Assembly: GCA_001899855.1 (NCBI GenBank)
Contig: MKWR01000002.1
Coordinates: forward strand, 124,001 to 188,000
DNA from: Lysobacterales bacterium 63-13
GTDB taxonomy: Bacteria; Pseudomonadota; Gammaproteobacteria; Xanthomonadales; Rhodanobacteraceae
Reading direction: 5' to 3'
DNA length: 64,000 bases
Shown here piece by piece: positions 19,926 to 28,734 of this stretch. The notes beneath the pieces are model-generated. The model saw nothing but the letters and a program-made list of their open reading frames with translations, was not told where the DNA came from and made no database searches. A program made the translations under genes and the position numbers. The stretch's first letter is position 1, and every line of letters starts with the position of its first letter.

Positions 19926-19958
19926 ATTGCCGATTGCCGATTGCGGATCCCGGGATCC
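19926..19958. repeat. Short GATTGC repeats and 14-bp palindrome
   Basis: Three consecutive GATTGCC/GATTGCG units (about 19926-19945) are followed at once by the perfect palindrome GGATCCCGGGATCC (19945-19958). The 285-base stretch between the membrane protein and the DUF4139 gene holds nothing else I can identify apart from a presumed promoter for the latter. The unit is similar in size and position to the GGGAATC units at 47577-47604. Confidence 0.55.
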
Positions 19959-20188
19959 AGAATTGGTGCGTGCTGATGCCGACAAGGTATGCTCGCTGCA
20001 ACACAGGGAAAAGCCAACGAGGTCCACCCCCATGCAGCGCTTGAGCCTGCTGTCCGCATGGCGACCGATTGCGCCTTGCATGGCCTGGTGGCGGCTGATC
20101 GTCGATCGATTACGCCATTCACGCGGCATAACCCCGCAACCGCATACTCTGCGTTGCATGTGCGACTGCCCATCACGAGGATTGATCC

Positions 20189-21685
20189 ATGCGTATTCCC
20201 TGTCTTCTTGCAATGGCCATGGGCCTGGGTTCGGTGGGCGCAATGGCTGAGAATCCGGATTATTCGCTGACCATCTACAGCTCGGCGCAACCGGGCCAGA
20301 TCAGCACCGAGCGGTTGGCAAATTACGGGGCGACACTGCCGGGTTATGCCCTCGTCCGCGATGGACGCAAGATGGCCCTGACTGCCGGCAATGGCGTGCT
20401 GCGTTTTACCGATGTGGCCAAGCGCATTGATCCGACCACGGTCGCCTTCGAGTCGCTTACCGATCCAGCCGGGACCCGCGTCGTCGAGCAGAATTACCAG
20501 TACGACCTGGTCAGCAGCGAAAAGCTGCTGGAGCGCTATATCGGCGAAGAGATTGCCGTCGAGCAGCAGAAAGGCAATGCAGTCGAACGCATCGGCGGCA
20601 CCCTGCTTTCGGCGCAGGGCGGCTCCTTGATCCTGCAGCGCGACAACGGCGAAGTGCTGAGCTTGTCGAACTACGGCAATGTGTCGTTTCCAAGCCTGCC
20701 GGGCGGTCTCATCACCAAGCCGACCCTGGTCTGGCTGGTCAATGCCAAACAGGCGGGCACGCACGACACGCGGGTCTCCTATCAAACCCAGGGCATGACC
20801 TGGTGGACCGATTACAACATCAGCCTGCGTGAGTCGGGCGACAAGTGCGCGATGGATCTCTCCGCATGGGTGACCATCGTCAACCAGAGCGGCGGCAGCT
20901 ATCCGGCCGCGCAACTGAAGCTGGTCGCCGGCGAGGTCAACCGCGCGCCAGCGGCCGCGCAAGGCAATGTCCTGATGATGAAGGCAGCGCGTGCCGCGGT
21001 GGCCGAGGAAGTGGATCAGGGCTTTTCCGAGTCCTCCCTGTTCGAATACCACCTCTACACTTTGGGGCGCCGCAGCGACTTGCCCGACAATTCAACCAAG
21101 CAGCTTGAGCTGTTCCCGATGGCGGTCAATGTCGCCTGCAAGAAGCAGCTGGTCTTCACCGCCGCGCCGCAGCCCTGGAGTCATTGGTCGCAGCCGATTG
21201 CCGACCAGGGTTACGGGGCGACCGCAAGGGGCACGGTCGGTGCCTATCTCGAATTCGACAACAAGGAGGCCAACCAGCTTGGCGTCGCGCTGCCGGCCGG
21301 GCGCATGCGCGTGAACCAGGCCTCCGCGGATGGCACGCTGGAGTTCATCGGCGAGGATCTCATCCAGCACACGCCGCGCAACGAGGCGGTGCGCATCAAG
21401 CTCGGCAATTCCTTCGACATCGTCGGCGAGCGGCGGCAGACCGGTTTCAGCATGGACAGCGCCGGCAAGATCATCGACGAGAGTTTCGAGATCAGCGTGC
21501 GCAACCGCAAGAAATCCGCTGCGAACGTGGTCGTGCGTGAATACCTGTATCGCTGGAGCACCTGGAAAATCACCGCCAAGAACCATGATTTCGACAAGCG
21601 CGACGCGCAGACCATCGATTTCCCGCTTGCCATCCCGGCTGATGGCGAAGCCAAGCTGACCTACACCGTGCGCTATTCCTGGTAA
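20189..21685 (+). CDS. DUF4139 domain secreted protein
   Basis: 498 residues with a cleavable signal peptide (RIPCLLAMAMGLGSVGAMA, cut about residue 21). The DUF4139 domain is recognisable from residue 180 onward: DTRVSYQTQGMTWWTDYNISL, then LSAWVTIVNQSGGSYPAAQLKLVAGEVNR, and the C-terminal beta-rich part ending FPLAIPADGEAKLTYTVRYSW. Proteins of this family are mostly periplasmic or surface beta-sandwich proteins without a defined biochemical role. It is separated by 285 bases from the gene before and 73 from the one after, so it is probably transcribed on its own. Confidence 0.82.
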   Translation: MRIPCLLAMAMGLGSVGAMAENPDYSLTIYSSAQPGQISTERLANYGATLPGYALVRDGRKMALTAGNGVLRFTDVAKRIDPTTVAFESLTDPAGTRVVEQNYQYDLVSSEKLLERYIGEEIAVEQQKGNAVERIGGTLLSAQGGSLILQRDNGEVLSLSNYGNVSFPSLPGGLITKPTLVWLVNAKQAGTHDTRVSYQTQGMTWWTDYNISLRESGDKCAMDLSAWVTIVNQSGGSYPAAQLKLVAGEVNRAPAAAQGNVLMMKAARAAVAEEVDQGFSESSLFEYHLYTLGRRSDLPDNSTKQLELFPMAVNVACKKQLVFTAAPQPWSHWSQPIADQGYGATARGTVGAYLEFDNKEANQLGVALPAGRMRVNQASADGTLEFIGEDLIQHTPRNEAVRIKLGNSFDIVGERRQTGFSMDSAGKIIDESFEISVRNRKKSAANVVVREYLYRWSTWKITAKNHDFDKRDAQTIDFPLAIPADGEAKLTYTVRYSW

Positions 21686-21758
21686 CCGGCGTGGCGCCCC
21701 GTGCCGGCGACTGCTGCGGATCGCGTAGACTGCCCGCCGGACTCGGCTGAGTGATGGC

Positions 21759-22391
21759 ATGGATCTGTTCCTGTATGCCCTGGACCTGATCGGAACATTC
21801 GCCTTTGCGATCAGCGGGGCCACCGTTGGCGTGCGCTATCGCCTCGACATCTTCGGTGTCCTCGTGCTGTCGTTTGCCGCTGCGGTTTCGGGCGGCATCT
21901 TCCGCGATCTGCTGATTGGTGCGACGCCGCCGGCAGCCCTGGTGGGCTGGCACTACCTCGGCATCAGTTGCCTGGCCGGCATCATCACGTTCTTCCGCTA
22001 CGAAAGCATCGAGAAGCTGCGCAATCCCGTGCAGATCTTCGATGCCCTCGGCCTCGCCCTGTTTGCGGTGACCGGCGCGAGCAAGGCACTCGCCTTCGGC
22101 CTCGGCCCGGTATCGGCGACCTTGCTCGGCATGCTCAGCGGCATTGGCGGCGGCATGATGCGTGACATCCTCGTTGCCCGCACGCCGGTGGTCTTGCGTT
22201 CGGATCTCTACGCCCTGGCGGCCTTGGCGGGTGCCTCGGTGATCGTCATCGGCAATCGCTTCGACCTGCAGGAACTACCTGTACTGCTGGTTGCGGCGGG
22301 CCTGTGTTTCGGCCTGCGCTTCGCCGCAATCCGCTACGACTGGCACCTGCCGATCGCCTCACCGGGCTCGGATCGCGAGGCCGATCAATAA
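21759..22391 (+). CDS. TRIC-type cation channel family protein (UPF0126)
   Basis: 210 residues, seven predicted membrane helices in two homologous halves. Each half has the family motif: ATPPAA preceded by SGGIFRDLLIG in the first half, and GGGMMRDILVARTPVVLR in the second. Structural work on prokaryotic TRIC homologues supports a trimeric monovalent cation channel; the physiological role is unclear. Its last seven bases overlap the 3' end of serA on the opposite strand (22385-22391). Confidence 0.9.
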   Translation: MDLFLYALDLIGTFAFAISGATVGVRYRLDIFGVLVLSFAAAVSGGIFRDLLIGATPPAALVGWHYLGISCLAGIITFFRYESIEKLRNPVQIFDALGLALFAVTGASKALAFGLGPVSATLLGMLSGIGGGMMRDILVARTPVVLRSDLYALAALAGASVIVIGNRFDLQELPVLLVAAGLCFGLRFAAIRYDWHLPIASPGSDREADQ

Positions 22392-23620
22392 AGCACGCGC
22401 GTGCGCAGCGTGCCGGGAATGGCCGCCAGTGCATCCTTGAGCTCGGCAGCCTGCGCCTCGGTCGTCGACACGTCGGCGACGACATAGCCGATATTCGCGT
22501 TGGTCTGCAGGTACTGGCCGTCGATGTTGATGTTCTGCTGCGAGAAGATCTCGTTGATGCGCGAGAGCATGCCCGGCATGTTGCGATGGATGTGCAGCAG
22601 GCGATGGCTGTGCGGGTGTTCGGGCAGGGCCACTTCCGGGAAATTGACTGCCGAAAGCGTCGAGCCGTTGTCGCTGTAGCGCACCAGCTTGGCGGCAACC
22701 TCGATGCCGATATTGTCCTGCGCTTCCAGTGTGCTGCCGCCGATGTGCGGCGTCAGGATCACGTTGTCCAAGCCGATCAGGGGCGAGACAAACGCCTCGT
22801 CGTTGGCTTTCGGTTCGAGCGGGAACACATCGACCGCCGCTCCGGACAGATGGCCTGAGCGCAGGCTTTGCGCCAGTGCATCGATGTCGACCACGGTTCC
22901 GCGCGAGGCATTGATCAGGGCGCTGCCCTTGTGCATCCGCGCGAGTTGCCCGGCGCCGATCATCTTCGCCGTCTGCGGGGTTTCAGGTACATGCAGGGTG
23001 ACGATGTCCGAGCGCTGCAGCAGGTCATCGAGGTTTGCCGCGGCACGTGCGTTGCCAAGGGTCAGCTTCGCCTCGATGTCGTGGAAGATCACGCGCATGC
23101 CAAGACCTTCGGCAAGCAGGCCGACCTGGGTGCCGATGTGGCCATAGCCGACGATGCCAAGCACCTTGTCGCGCACTTCGAAACTGCCGCTGGCCGATTT
23201 CGACCAGCCACCGCGATGGCATTCGGCATTCTTCTGCGGAATCCGCCGCATCAGCAGGATCGCCTCGGCCAGCACCAGCTCGGCGACGCTGCGCGTGTTC
23301 GAGTAGGGTGCGTTGAAGACCGGAATGCCGAGACCCTGCGCGGCTTCGAGGTTGACCTGGTTGGTACCGATGCAGAAGCAGCCGATGGCGATCAGTCGTT
23401 TGGCGTGGGCGAGCACTTCAGCGGTCAGTTGCGTGCGCGAGCGGATGCCGATCAGGTGCGCCTCGGCTATGCGCCGCGTGAGTTCATCCTCGGGCAGCGA
23501 CTTGTCGTGCAATTCGATTTGCGAATAGCCGGCGGCCTTGAACGTGTCGATCGCGCTCGCGCTGACGCCTTCGAGCAGCAGCACGCGGATTTCCTGCTTC
23601 GGGTACGAGGTCTTCTTCAT
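22385..23620 (-). CDS. serA: D-3-phosphoglycerate dehydrogenase
   Basis: 411 residues, almost the length and domain order of E. coli SerA (410). It oxidises 3-phosphoglycerate to phosphohydroxypyruvate with NAD+, the first step of serine synthesis. Visible are RSRTQLTAEVL, IGCFCIGTNQVNL, the Rossmann motif VGYGHIGTQVGLLAEGLGM, INASRGTVVDIDAL with the active-site Arg, and the catalytic His in LTPHIGGSTLEAQ. The C-terminal 75 residues form an ACT domain (HSHRLLHIHRNMPGMLSRI) that binds serine. This subtype is known in E. coli to reduce 2-oxoglutarate to D-2-hydroxyglutarate as a side reaction, which explains its divergent neighbour. Confidence 0.97.
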   Translation of the reverse strand: MKKTSYPKQEIRVLLLEGVSASAIDTFKAAGYSQIELHDKSLPEDELTRRIAEAHLIGIRSRTQLTAEVLAHAKRLIAIGCFCIGTNQVNLEAAQGLGIPVFNAPYSNTRSVAELVLAEAILLMRRIPQKNAECHRGGWSKSASGSFEVRDKVLGIVGYGHIGTQVGLLAEGLGMRVIFHDIEAKLTLGNARAAANLDDLLQRSDIVTLHVPETPQTAKMIGAGQLARMHKGSALINASRGTVVDIDALAQSLRSGHLSGAAVDVFPLEPKANDEAFVSPLIGLDNVILTPHIGGSTLEAQDNIGIEVAAKLVRYSDNGSTLSAVNFPEVALPEHPHSHRLLHIHRNMPGMLSRINEIFSQQNINIDGQYLQTNANIGYVVADVSTTEAQAAELKDALAAIPGTLRTRVLY

Positions 23621-23813
23621 GATCCTGGATGATCGCCTGGATGGTTGCAGCGGAAACTGAAAGGCCTGGGTCGATGGCGATGACTATGCCAGATTCCAGG
23701 CCTTTTGCGGCAGTGCAACAGTGGACGTTCCGGGCAATCGCTGGCAGTCTGCACTGCCGGGAAATGACCTTTTCCGGGTGCGGCAGCAACCTCGCTGAAG
23801 TGGATTCCATTGC

Positions 23814-25205
23814 ATGTCCGAGCCCCGATTATTGCGTTTGCACGAGCGCTTGCCCGAGCTGCTGCTGAAGTCGGACGCGGCCGATCTCGAATACTACGGT
23901 CGCGACTGGACGCGACGCTGGACGCCCGCGCCCCTGGCCATTGCCCTGCCAACAACGGCCGCGGAGGTCCAGGCCATCGTGCGATGGGCGGTCGCGGAGG
24001 ACGTCGGCATCGTTCCTTCGGGCGGCCGCACCGGCTTGTCGGGCGGCGCGGTCGCGGCCAATGGCGAACTCGTGGTCAGTTTCGAGCGCATGAACCGCGT
24101 ACTCGATTTCAATGCCGTGGATCGCATCATCACGGTGCAACCGGGCTTGCTGCTGGAGAACCTGCAAGGCGCGGCAATCGCCCACGGACTGTTTTATCCG
24201 GTTGACTTTGCCGCCCGCGGCTCATGTTCGATCGGCGGCAATATCGCCACCAATGCCGGCGGCATCCGCGTCATCCGCTACGGCAACACGCGCGAGTGGA
24301 TTGCCGGCCTGAAGATCGTCACCGGCAGCGGCGACTTGCTCGATCTCAATCGTGGCCTGATCAAGAATTCCAGCGGCTACGACCTGCGGCACCTGCTCAT
24401 CGGCGCCGAAGGCACGCTCGGCCTGGTCGTCGAGGCAAGCCTGCGCCTGACCGATGCGCCGGCGGCCTCGAATGTCATGGTGCTGGCCTTGCCGGCCATG
24501 GACGCCCTCATGCAGGTTTTTGCCGAATGCCGGCGCGGGCTGAAGCTCAGCGCCTTCGAGTTCTTCACCGATCGTGCGCTTGCCCATGTCCTCGCCCACG
24601 GCGCGCAGGATCCGTTCGAGCAGGTATCGCCGTTCTACGTGATCACCGAATTCGATGCCGCCGACGAGACCCAGCAGGCGGCGGCCCTTGCCGTGTTCGA
24701 GACCTGTGCCGAAAAGGGCTGGGTCAATGATGGCGTGATCAGCCAGAGCGCGGCGCAGGCGGCCTCGCTGTGGCGGCTGCGCGAGGGCATCACCGAAAGC
24801 CTTGCGCCAGCGAAGCCCTACAAGAACGACATTTCAGTTCGCATCAGTGCGATTCCCGCCTTCATGCAGGCGATGCAGGCGATTTTCGAGCGCGAGTATC
24901 CGCATTACGAGGTGGTCTGGTTCGGCCATATCGGCGACGGCAACCTGCACATCAATGTGCTCAAGGATGCGTCTACCACGGATGCGGCGTTCATCGTCGA
25001 ATGTGAACGCGTCACCGCCTTGCTGGCGCGCACGCTAGAGGAATTCGGCGGCAGCATTTCCGCTGAACATGGCATCGGCCTGGTCAAGCTGAAGTATCTG
25101 GCCGGCACGCGCAGCGCCGCCGAGATCGCCGTCATGCGCGGCATCAAGGCCGTGCTCGATCCCCACGGCATCCTCAATCCGGGCAAGGTGTTTGCCGTCG
25201 GGTGA
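23814..25205 (+). CDS. FAD-linked oxidase, probable D-2-hydroxyglutarate dehydrogenase
   Basis: 463 residues with the PCMH-type FAD-binding domain (PSGGRTGLSGGAVAANGELVVSFERMN around 62-90; then FAARGSCSIGGNIATNAGGIRVIRYGNTREW) and the C-terminal FAD-oxidase cap ending ISAEHGIGLVKLKYL...LDPHGILNPGKVF. The HIGDGNLHIN motif supplies metal and substrate ligands. The GlcD/LldD2-like family includes glycolate, D-lactate and D-2-hydroxyglutarate dehydrogenases. I prefer D-2-hydroxyglutarate because the gene diverges from serA with 193 bases between starts, the arrangement studied in Pseudomonas, where the enzyme recycles the D-2-hydroxyglutarate formed by SerA. Confidence 0.88.
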   Translation: MSEPRLLRLHERLPELLLKSDAADLEYYGRDWTRRWTPAPLAIALPTTAAEVQAIVRWAVAEDVGIVPSGGRTGLSGGAVAANGELVVSFERMNRVLDFNAVDRIITVQPGLLLENLQGAAIAHGLFYPVDFAARGSCSIGGNIATNAGGIRVIRYGNTREWIAGLKIVTGSGDLLDLNRGLIKNSSGYDLRHLLIGAEGTLGLVVEASLRLTDAPAASNVMVLALPAMDALMQVFAECRRGLKLSAFEFFTDRALAHVLAHGAQDPFEQVSPFYVITEFDAADETQQAAALAVFETCAEKGWVNDGVISQSAAQAASLWRLREGITESLAPAKPYKNDISVRISAIPAFMQAMQAIFEREYPHYEVVWFGHIGDGNLHINVLKDASTTDAAFIVECERVTALLARTLEEFGGSISAEHGIGLVKLKYLAGTRSAAEIAVMRGIKAVLDPHGILNPGKVFAVG

Positions 25206-25291
25206 GTTGGCAGCAGGGGATGGGCATACACCCTTGTGTCGCCGCCGGGCGTCGCCATTTCAGTGGCATCCCGAGCAAGGCCGAGGCCGCC

Positions 25292-25738
25292 ATGAGTGAT
25301 TCCGCAATGATGATTCCCTGCCAGCAGTGCGCGGCAATGAACCGCGTGCCGTCGGCGCGGCTGGTCGACAATCCGGTCTGCGGGCGTTGCCGGCACGCCT
25401 TGTTCGTCGGCAAGCCGGCAATCCTCGAAGAAGGCGATTTCGACCGCAAGGCGCTGACTGGCGATCTTCCGGTGCTGGTCGATTTCTGGGCGCCCTGGTG
25501 CGGACCCTGCGTCAACATGGCACCGCACTTCATCGAGGCGACTCGGCAACTGGAGCCGCAGGTTCGCCTGGCCAAGGTCGATACCGAAGCGCAGCAAGGC
25601 CTCGGTGGCCGCTTCCAGATCCGCAGCATCCCGACCCTGATCCTGTTTGCAGGTGGTCGCGAAATCGCGCGGCAATCCGGCGGCATGTCATCCAGCCAGA
25701 TCGTGCAATGGACCCGCCAGCAACTCGGCCGGCATTGA
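25292..25738 (+). CDS. trxC: Thioredoxin 2
   Basis: 148 residues (E. coli TrxC 139). An N-terminal zinc ribbon with two Cys pairs, CQQC (about residue 10) and CGRC (about 31), precedes a thioredoxin fold with the active site WCGPC near residue 70. TrxC is a cytoplasmic disulfide reductase, zinc-regulated and linked to oxidative stress in E. coli. The start at 25292 is the first ATG in a region without upstream coding signal. The last bases overlap a small gene that starts with TTG (TTGA). Confidence 0.95.
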   Translation: MSDSAMMIPCQQCAAMNRVPSARLVDNPVCGRCRHALFVGKPAILEEGDFDRKALTGDLPVLVDFWAPWCGPCVNMAPHFIEATRQLEPQVRLAKVDTEAQQGLGGRFQIRSIPTLILFAGGREIARQSGGMSSSQIVQWTRQQLGRH

Positions 25739-25920
25739 CACCCGGCATCGATGCCGAGCCGCGCAAGCCGGAGCAGCCCGATCCGCTGGACTGCTGCGGT
25801 TCGGGTTGCGTGCGCTGCATTTTCGATGTGCATGACGAGGCAATGCAGCGCTACCTCGACGAACACGCCGCGTGGGCGGCGCGCCAGGTTGGTGGGCCGG
25901 TCGACTCAGGCCAGGCGTAG
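25735..25920 (+). CDS. Oxidoreductase-like small Cys protein
   Basis: 61 residues, easily overlooked because it starts with TTG inside the trxC stop (TTGA overlap). The body matches the short 'oxidoreductase-like' family pattern: proline-rich lead, then DPLDCCGSGCVRCIFDVHDEAM, with four Cys in a CC-x2-C-x2-C arrangement, followed by a Tyr/Leu helix. Its function is unknown; eukaryotic relatives are N-terminal parts of larger proteins. Coupling to trxC suggests a thiol or metal-related role, which is inference. Its last 15 bases overlap the next gene on the other strand. Confidence 0.72.
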   Translation: MTPGIDAEPRKPEQPDPLDCCGSGCVRCIFDVHDEAMQRYLDEHAAWAARQVGGPVDSGQA

Positions 25921-26244
25921 CGGAATCCTGCCGGCAGCAAGCGCCCGGGCAAAAATGTCGCGCTCAAGCCGGCAGTAACCGCCACCCATGGCAAAGCGGC
26001 GACAGACTTGCGGTCTCGTGCCATGGATGCTGCAGCGGTGCGTGCCGCGATCCAGCGCGACGCACCAGCCGTCGACGCCACGCGCCATCGTCTCCATGCC
26101 GTTCTCGCCATGCGCGATCATGTGCTCGGGAATACGATCCGCCGCGTCGAGTACGACCGTCAGGCGACAGCAGACGGCTTCGCAATTCACGCAGGAGACG
26201 CGCGGATCGATCTTGCTGTCATCGGGATGGATGTCGAGAGCCAT
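25906..26244 (-). CDS. YkgJ-family cysteine cluster protein
   Basis: 112 residues with a conserved Cys pattern: SCVNCEAVCC near residue 18, WCVALD-x7-CSIHGTRPQVCRRFA around 60-82 and YCRLE near 90. This is the CxxCxxxCC...C...C pattern of the YkgJ/UPF0153 putative zinc- or iron-binding family. No enzyme activity is established. It sits tail to tail with the trxC-linked Cys protein and overlaps it by 15 bases. Upstream is a 386-base divergent gap. Confidence 0.87.
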   Translation of the reverse strand: MALDIHPDDSKIDPRVSCVNCEAVCCRLTVVLDAADRIPEHMIAHGENGMETMARGVDGWCVALDRGTHRCSIHGTRPQVCRRFAMGGGYCRLERDIFARALAAGRIPLRLA

Positions 26245-26630
26245 GCGGGATCCTCAGCGTCGGTGGCTGGGCAGGCGGCCGCGACAGGGCAGCATGTCGG
26301 TTTCGTTGAAATGGCTGCCCACCACCTTCGGGTGACAAGGCAGGGATCGGGGCGACTGCGAGAAAGGAGCCCAAGGAAAGGCAAGGCAGCGACCGATCGG
26401 GACGCGCGAAAAAGGCGGGGAACGCCGCCATGCTACGCGATCGCCATTGCGAATACCGGAATGCCTGCCGTCGCCGATTTCCAGTCCAGATCCAGCCAGC
26501 GTTGGCCGCAATCAACCCGGCACTGCTGTCAACGACGCCTATCGCTGCTTTGGCCGAGTCCGTTATCCTGCGCCGCCTGCCGCTGCGGATCCCGCGCAAC
26601 GGCCCACCGCAAAGCCAGAAAGCCAAGCTG
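26245..26630. other. Divergent intergenic region, no gene seen
   Basis: 386 bases between the YkgJ-like gene and the RIO kinase gene. Open frames exist on both strands but none has a convincing start or a recognised protein. A poly-purine patch lies at about 26359-26382. It presumably carries the two divergent promoters; TTATCC at about 26563 is a possible -10 for the kinase gene, but no good -35 accompanies it. Confidence 0.45.
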
Positions 26631-27491
26631 ATGAAGATTCCCCCCGGCCTGCAACCGCTGATCGACGACGGCATCATCGATCGGGTCGTGCGGCCCCTGA
26701 AGAGTGGCAAGGAAGCGGCGGTCTATGTGGTCGGCGTCGGCGACGACATCCGCTGCACCAAGGTCTACAAGGACATGGCCCAGCGCAGTTTCCAGCAGCG
26801 CGTGCAATATCAGGAAGGGCGCAAGGTACGCGGCAGCCGCGAGGCGCGCGCGATCGGCAAGGCGAGCAAGTACGGGCGCAAGCAGCAGGAGCTGGCCTGG
26901 AAGAACACCGAGGTCGATGCGCTCTACCAGTTGCTGGAAGCCGGCGTGCGCGTGCCGAAACCCTACGGCTATTTCCACGGCGTGCTGGTCATGGAGCTGG
27001 TCACCGATGCCGAAGGCCATTCGGCACCCCGCCTGGGAGAGGTGGAACTTTCCGCAGAAACCGCGCGCGCCTATCATGCAATCCTGATGGAGCAGGTCGT
27101 GCGCATGCTCCTCGTTGGCCTGATCCATGGCGACCTCTCGCCGTACAACGTTCTCGTCGGCGAGGACGGCCCGGTCATCATCGATCTGCCGCAGGTGGTC
27201 AGCGCCAGCGGCAACAATGCCGCACGCACGATGCTGCAACGTGACGTCAACAACCTCACCGCCTTTCTCGGCCGCTTTGCCCCCGAGCTGTTCGATACCT
27301 GGTATGCCGAGGAGATCTGGGCCTTGTTCGAGGCGGGTGAGCTGCGCGTCGACAGCGTGCTGACCGGCGAATACGAACACGATGAAAGCGAGATCGACCT
27401 TGACGGCGTGCGCGCGGCCATCAACGACGCCCGCGAGGAAGCCCTGATCCGCCAGCAAGGCCGCGAGGCGGCGGAAGAAGCGGATTATTGA
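26631..27491 (+). CDS. RIO1-family serine/threonine protein kinase
   Basis: 286 residues from ATG 26631. The RIO kinase fold is clear: an N-terminal P-loop-like LKSGKEAAVYVVGV, the ATP-binding Lys in CTKVYKD, the catalytic loop LIHGDLSPYNVLV and the metal Asp in PVIIDLPQVV, a characteristic RIO motif. Bacterial RIO1-like kinases of this size occur in many proteobacteria; their targets are mostly unknown. The C-terminal helix is acidic and Arg-rich (EREA/AREEALIRQQGREAAEEADY). The start was chosen over upstream in-frame codons because the kinase alignment begins here. Confidence 0.9.
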   Translation: MKIPPGLQPLIDDGIIDRVVRPLKSGKEAAVYVVGVGDDIRCTKVYKDMAQRSFQQRVQYQEGRKVRGSREARAIGKASKYGRKQQELAWKNTEVDALYQLLEAGVRVPKPYGYFHGVLVMELVTDAEGHSAPRLGEVELSAETARAYHAILMEQVVRMLLVGLIHGDLSPYNVLVGEDGPVIIDLPQVVSASGNNAARTMLQRDVNNLTAFLGRFAPELFDTWYAEEIWALFEAGELRVDSVLTGEYEHDESEIDLDGVRAAINDAREEALIRQQGREAAEEADY

Positions 27492-27584
27492 AATCCGCAT
27501 CCAGGTCGATACAGGCGGCCGGCGGCGCAATCCCGCTGCCAGCAATGGCTGCTGCGTGTTGTGCCGTGCTTGCCTTGCTACGCG

Positions 27585-28454
27585 TCAATGCGCCTTGTCG
27601 AGCAGATCGGTGTGCTTGAGCTTGAGTTCGAAGATTTTCGGCCAGAGCTTGCCGGTGACGAACAGGCGATCGTGGCTGGCGTCATAGGCGATGCCATTGA
27701 GCACGTCGACACCAACCGCGCGATCCTCGGCGCTGAGCAGGCCGGGCAGGTCGATCTGTGCGGTGACGCGGCCGCTGCCCGGATCGATGACGACGATGCT
27801 GTTGCTTTGCCAGACATTGGCGAAGATGCGCCCGCGCACGAATTCGAGTTCGTTGAGATTGGCCAGCGGCCTGCCCTGGTAGGTGACTTCGAGTGCGCCG
27901 GTCTGCTTGAACGATTGCGGATCGAGGAAGCGCAAGGTCGAGGTGCCGTCGCTCATGATCAGGCGTTTGTCGTCGTGGGTGATGCCCCAGCCTTCGCCGC
28001 TGTAGTTGAATTGTCCCTTGGATTCGAAGGTTTTGAGGTCATAGCTGAAACCGATCTGCGACTGCCAGGTGATCTGGATCAGGCGATCCTTCCAGTCGGT
28101 GAGGCCCTCGGCGAAATACTCGCTGGCAACCGACTCGCGCTGCACGACTTCGCCGGTTTCCAGTTTCACCTTGCGCAGGCTGGAGCGGCCATTGAGGCCA
28201 GTGCTTTCGTAGAGGAAGCCGTCGCGATAGATCAAGCCTTGGGTAAAGGCCGCGCGGTCATGCGGCCAGGACTTGACGATCTCGTACTCGAGCACCGTCG
28301 GCGGGCGCGCGTCTTCGCTCATCAACGGCACGTCAGCAGCGCTGGCGGGCACTGAGAATGCAGCCAGGACCAGCAGCGACGCGCTTTTCAAGGTCAGGGC
28401 GCGCAGCCAGCATGGGGAAATTCGCTGCGTGCGGCGGATATCTGAAGGAAGCAT
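27585..28454 (-). CDS. Glutaminyl-peptide cyclotransferase
   Basis: 289 residues with an N-terminal signal peptide (hydrophobic LKSASLLVLAAFSVPASA, cut about residue 39). It belongs to the plant/bacterial five-bladed beta-propeller glutamine cyclotransferase family: WPHDRAAFTQGLIYRDGFLYESTGLNGRSSLRKV is the signature start, and GRPLANLNELEFVRGRIFANVWQSN contains the conserved Glu. Such enzymes convert N-terminal Gln to pyroglutamate on exported proteins. A later start near residue 20 would still leave the signal. It converges with the RIO kinase gene. Confidence 0.9.
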   Translation of the reverse strand: MLPSDIRRTQRISPCWLRALTLKSASLLVLAAFSVPASAADVPLMSEDARPPTVLEYEIVKSWPHDRAAFTQGLIYRDGFLYESTGLNGRSSLRKVKLETGEVVQRESVASEYFAEGLTDWKDRLIQITWQSQIGFSYDLKTFESKGQFNYSGEGWGITHDDKRLIMSDGTSTLRFLDPQSFKQTGALEVTYQGRPLANLNELEFVRGRIFANVWQSNSIVVIDPGSGRVTAQIDLPGLLSAEDRAVGVDVLNGIAYDASHDRLFVTGKLWPKIFELKLKHTDLLDKAH

Positions 28455-28632
28455 GGATCATTCCCGGGCCCTGGAACGGATGCCGTTCCGCGGCGTTGGT
28501 GACGAGGACAGGTGCGGACTCATCCCGCCGAAGTGCAGGAATGCCGCGAGTGCTGCGCGGTTGCAGATGCATTGGGCGACGATCCACCTGCGGCTGCCGA
28601 TGCGGAATCGGCAGCCGTCGGCTTCCTGTCGA

Positions 28633-28734
28633 TCACTTGGACTTCTTCTTCTCGGCCTTGGCCGCGCGCTTTTCCTTCAGGGTTTTCTCGGGTTTCTTCT
28701 TTTCGCTCTTCTTCTGATCCATACCTTTGGACAT
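28633..28734 (-). CDS. Tiny lysine-rich protein
   Basis: 33 residues from ATG 28734; 15 of them are Lys and six are Asp or Glu. A GAGAG ribosome-binding site lies 8 bases upstream. The frame extends further upstream with no coding character, so the short form is preferred. The sequence should form one very basic helix. Possible roles are nucleic-acid or ribosome association; no family is recognised. It is flanked by a 178-base gap on one side and the trhO promoter region on the other. Confidence 0.55.
   Translation of the reverse strand: MSKGMDQKKSEKKKPEKTLKEKRAAKAEKKKSK

Noticed and set aside
19427-21052. Minus-strand frame of 541 codons
   Set aside because: Crosses two plus-strand genes and a gap; the product has no hydrophobic or domain pattern.
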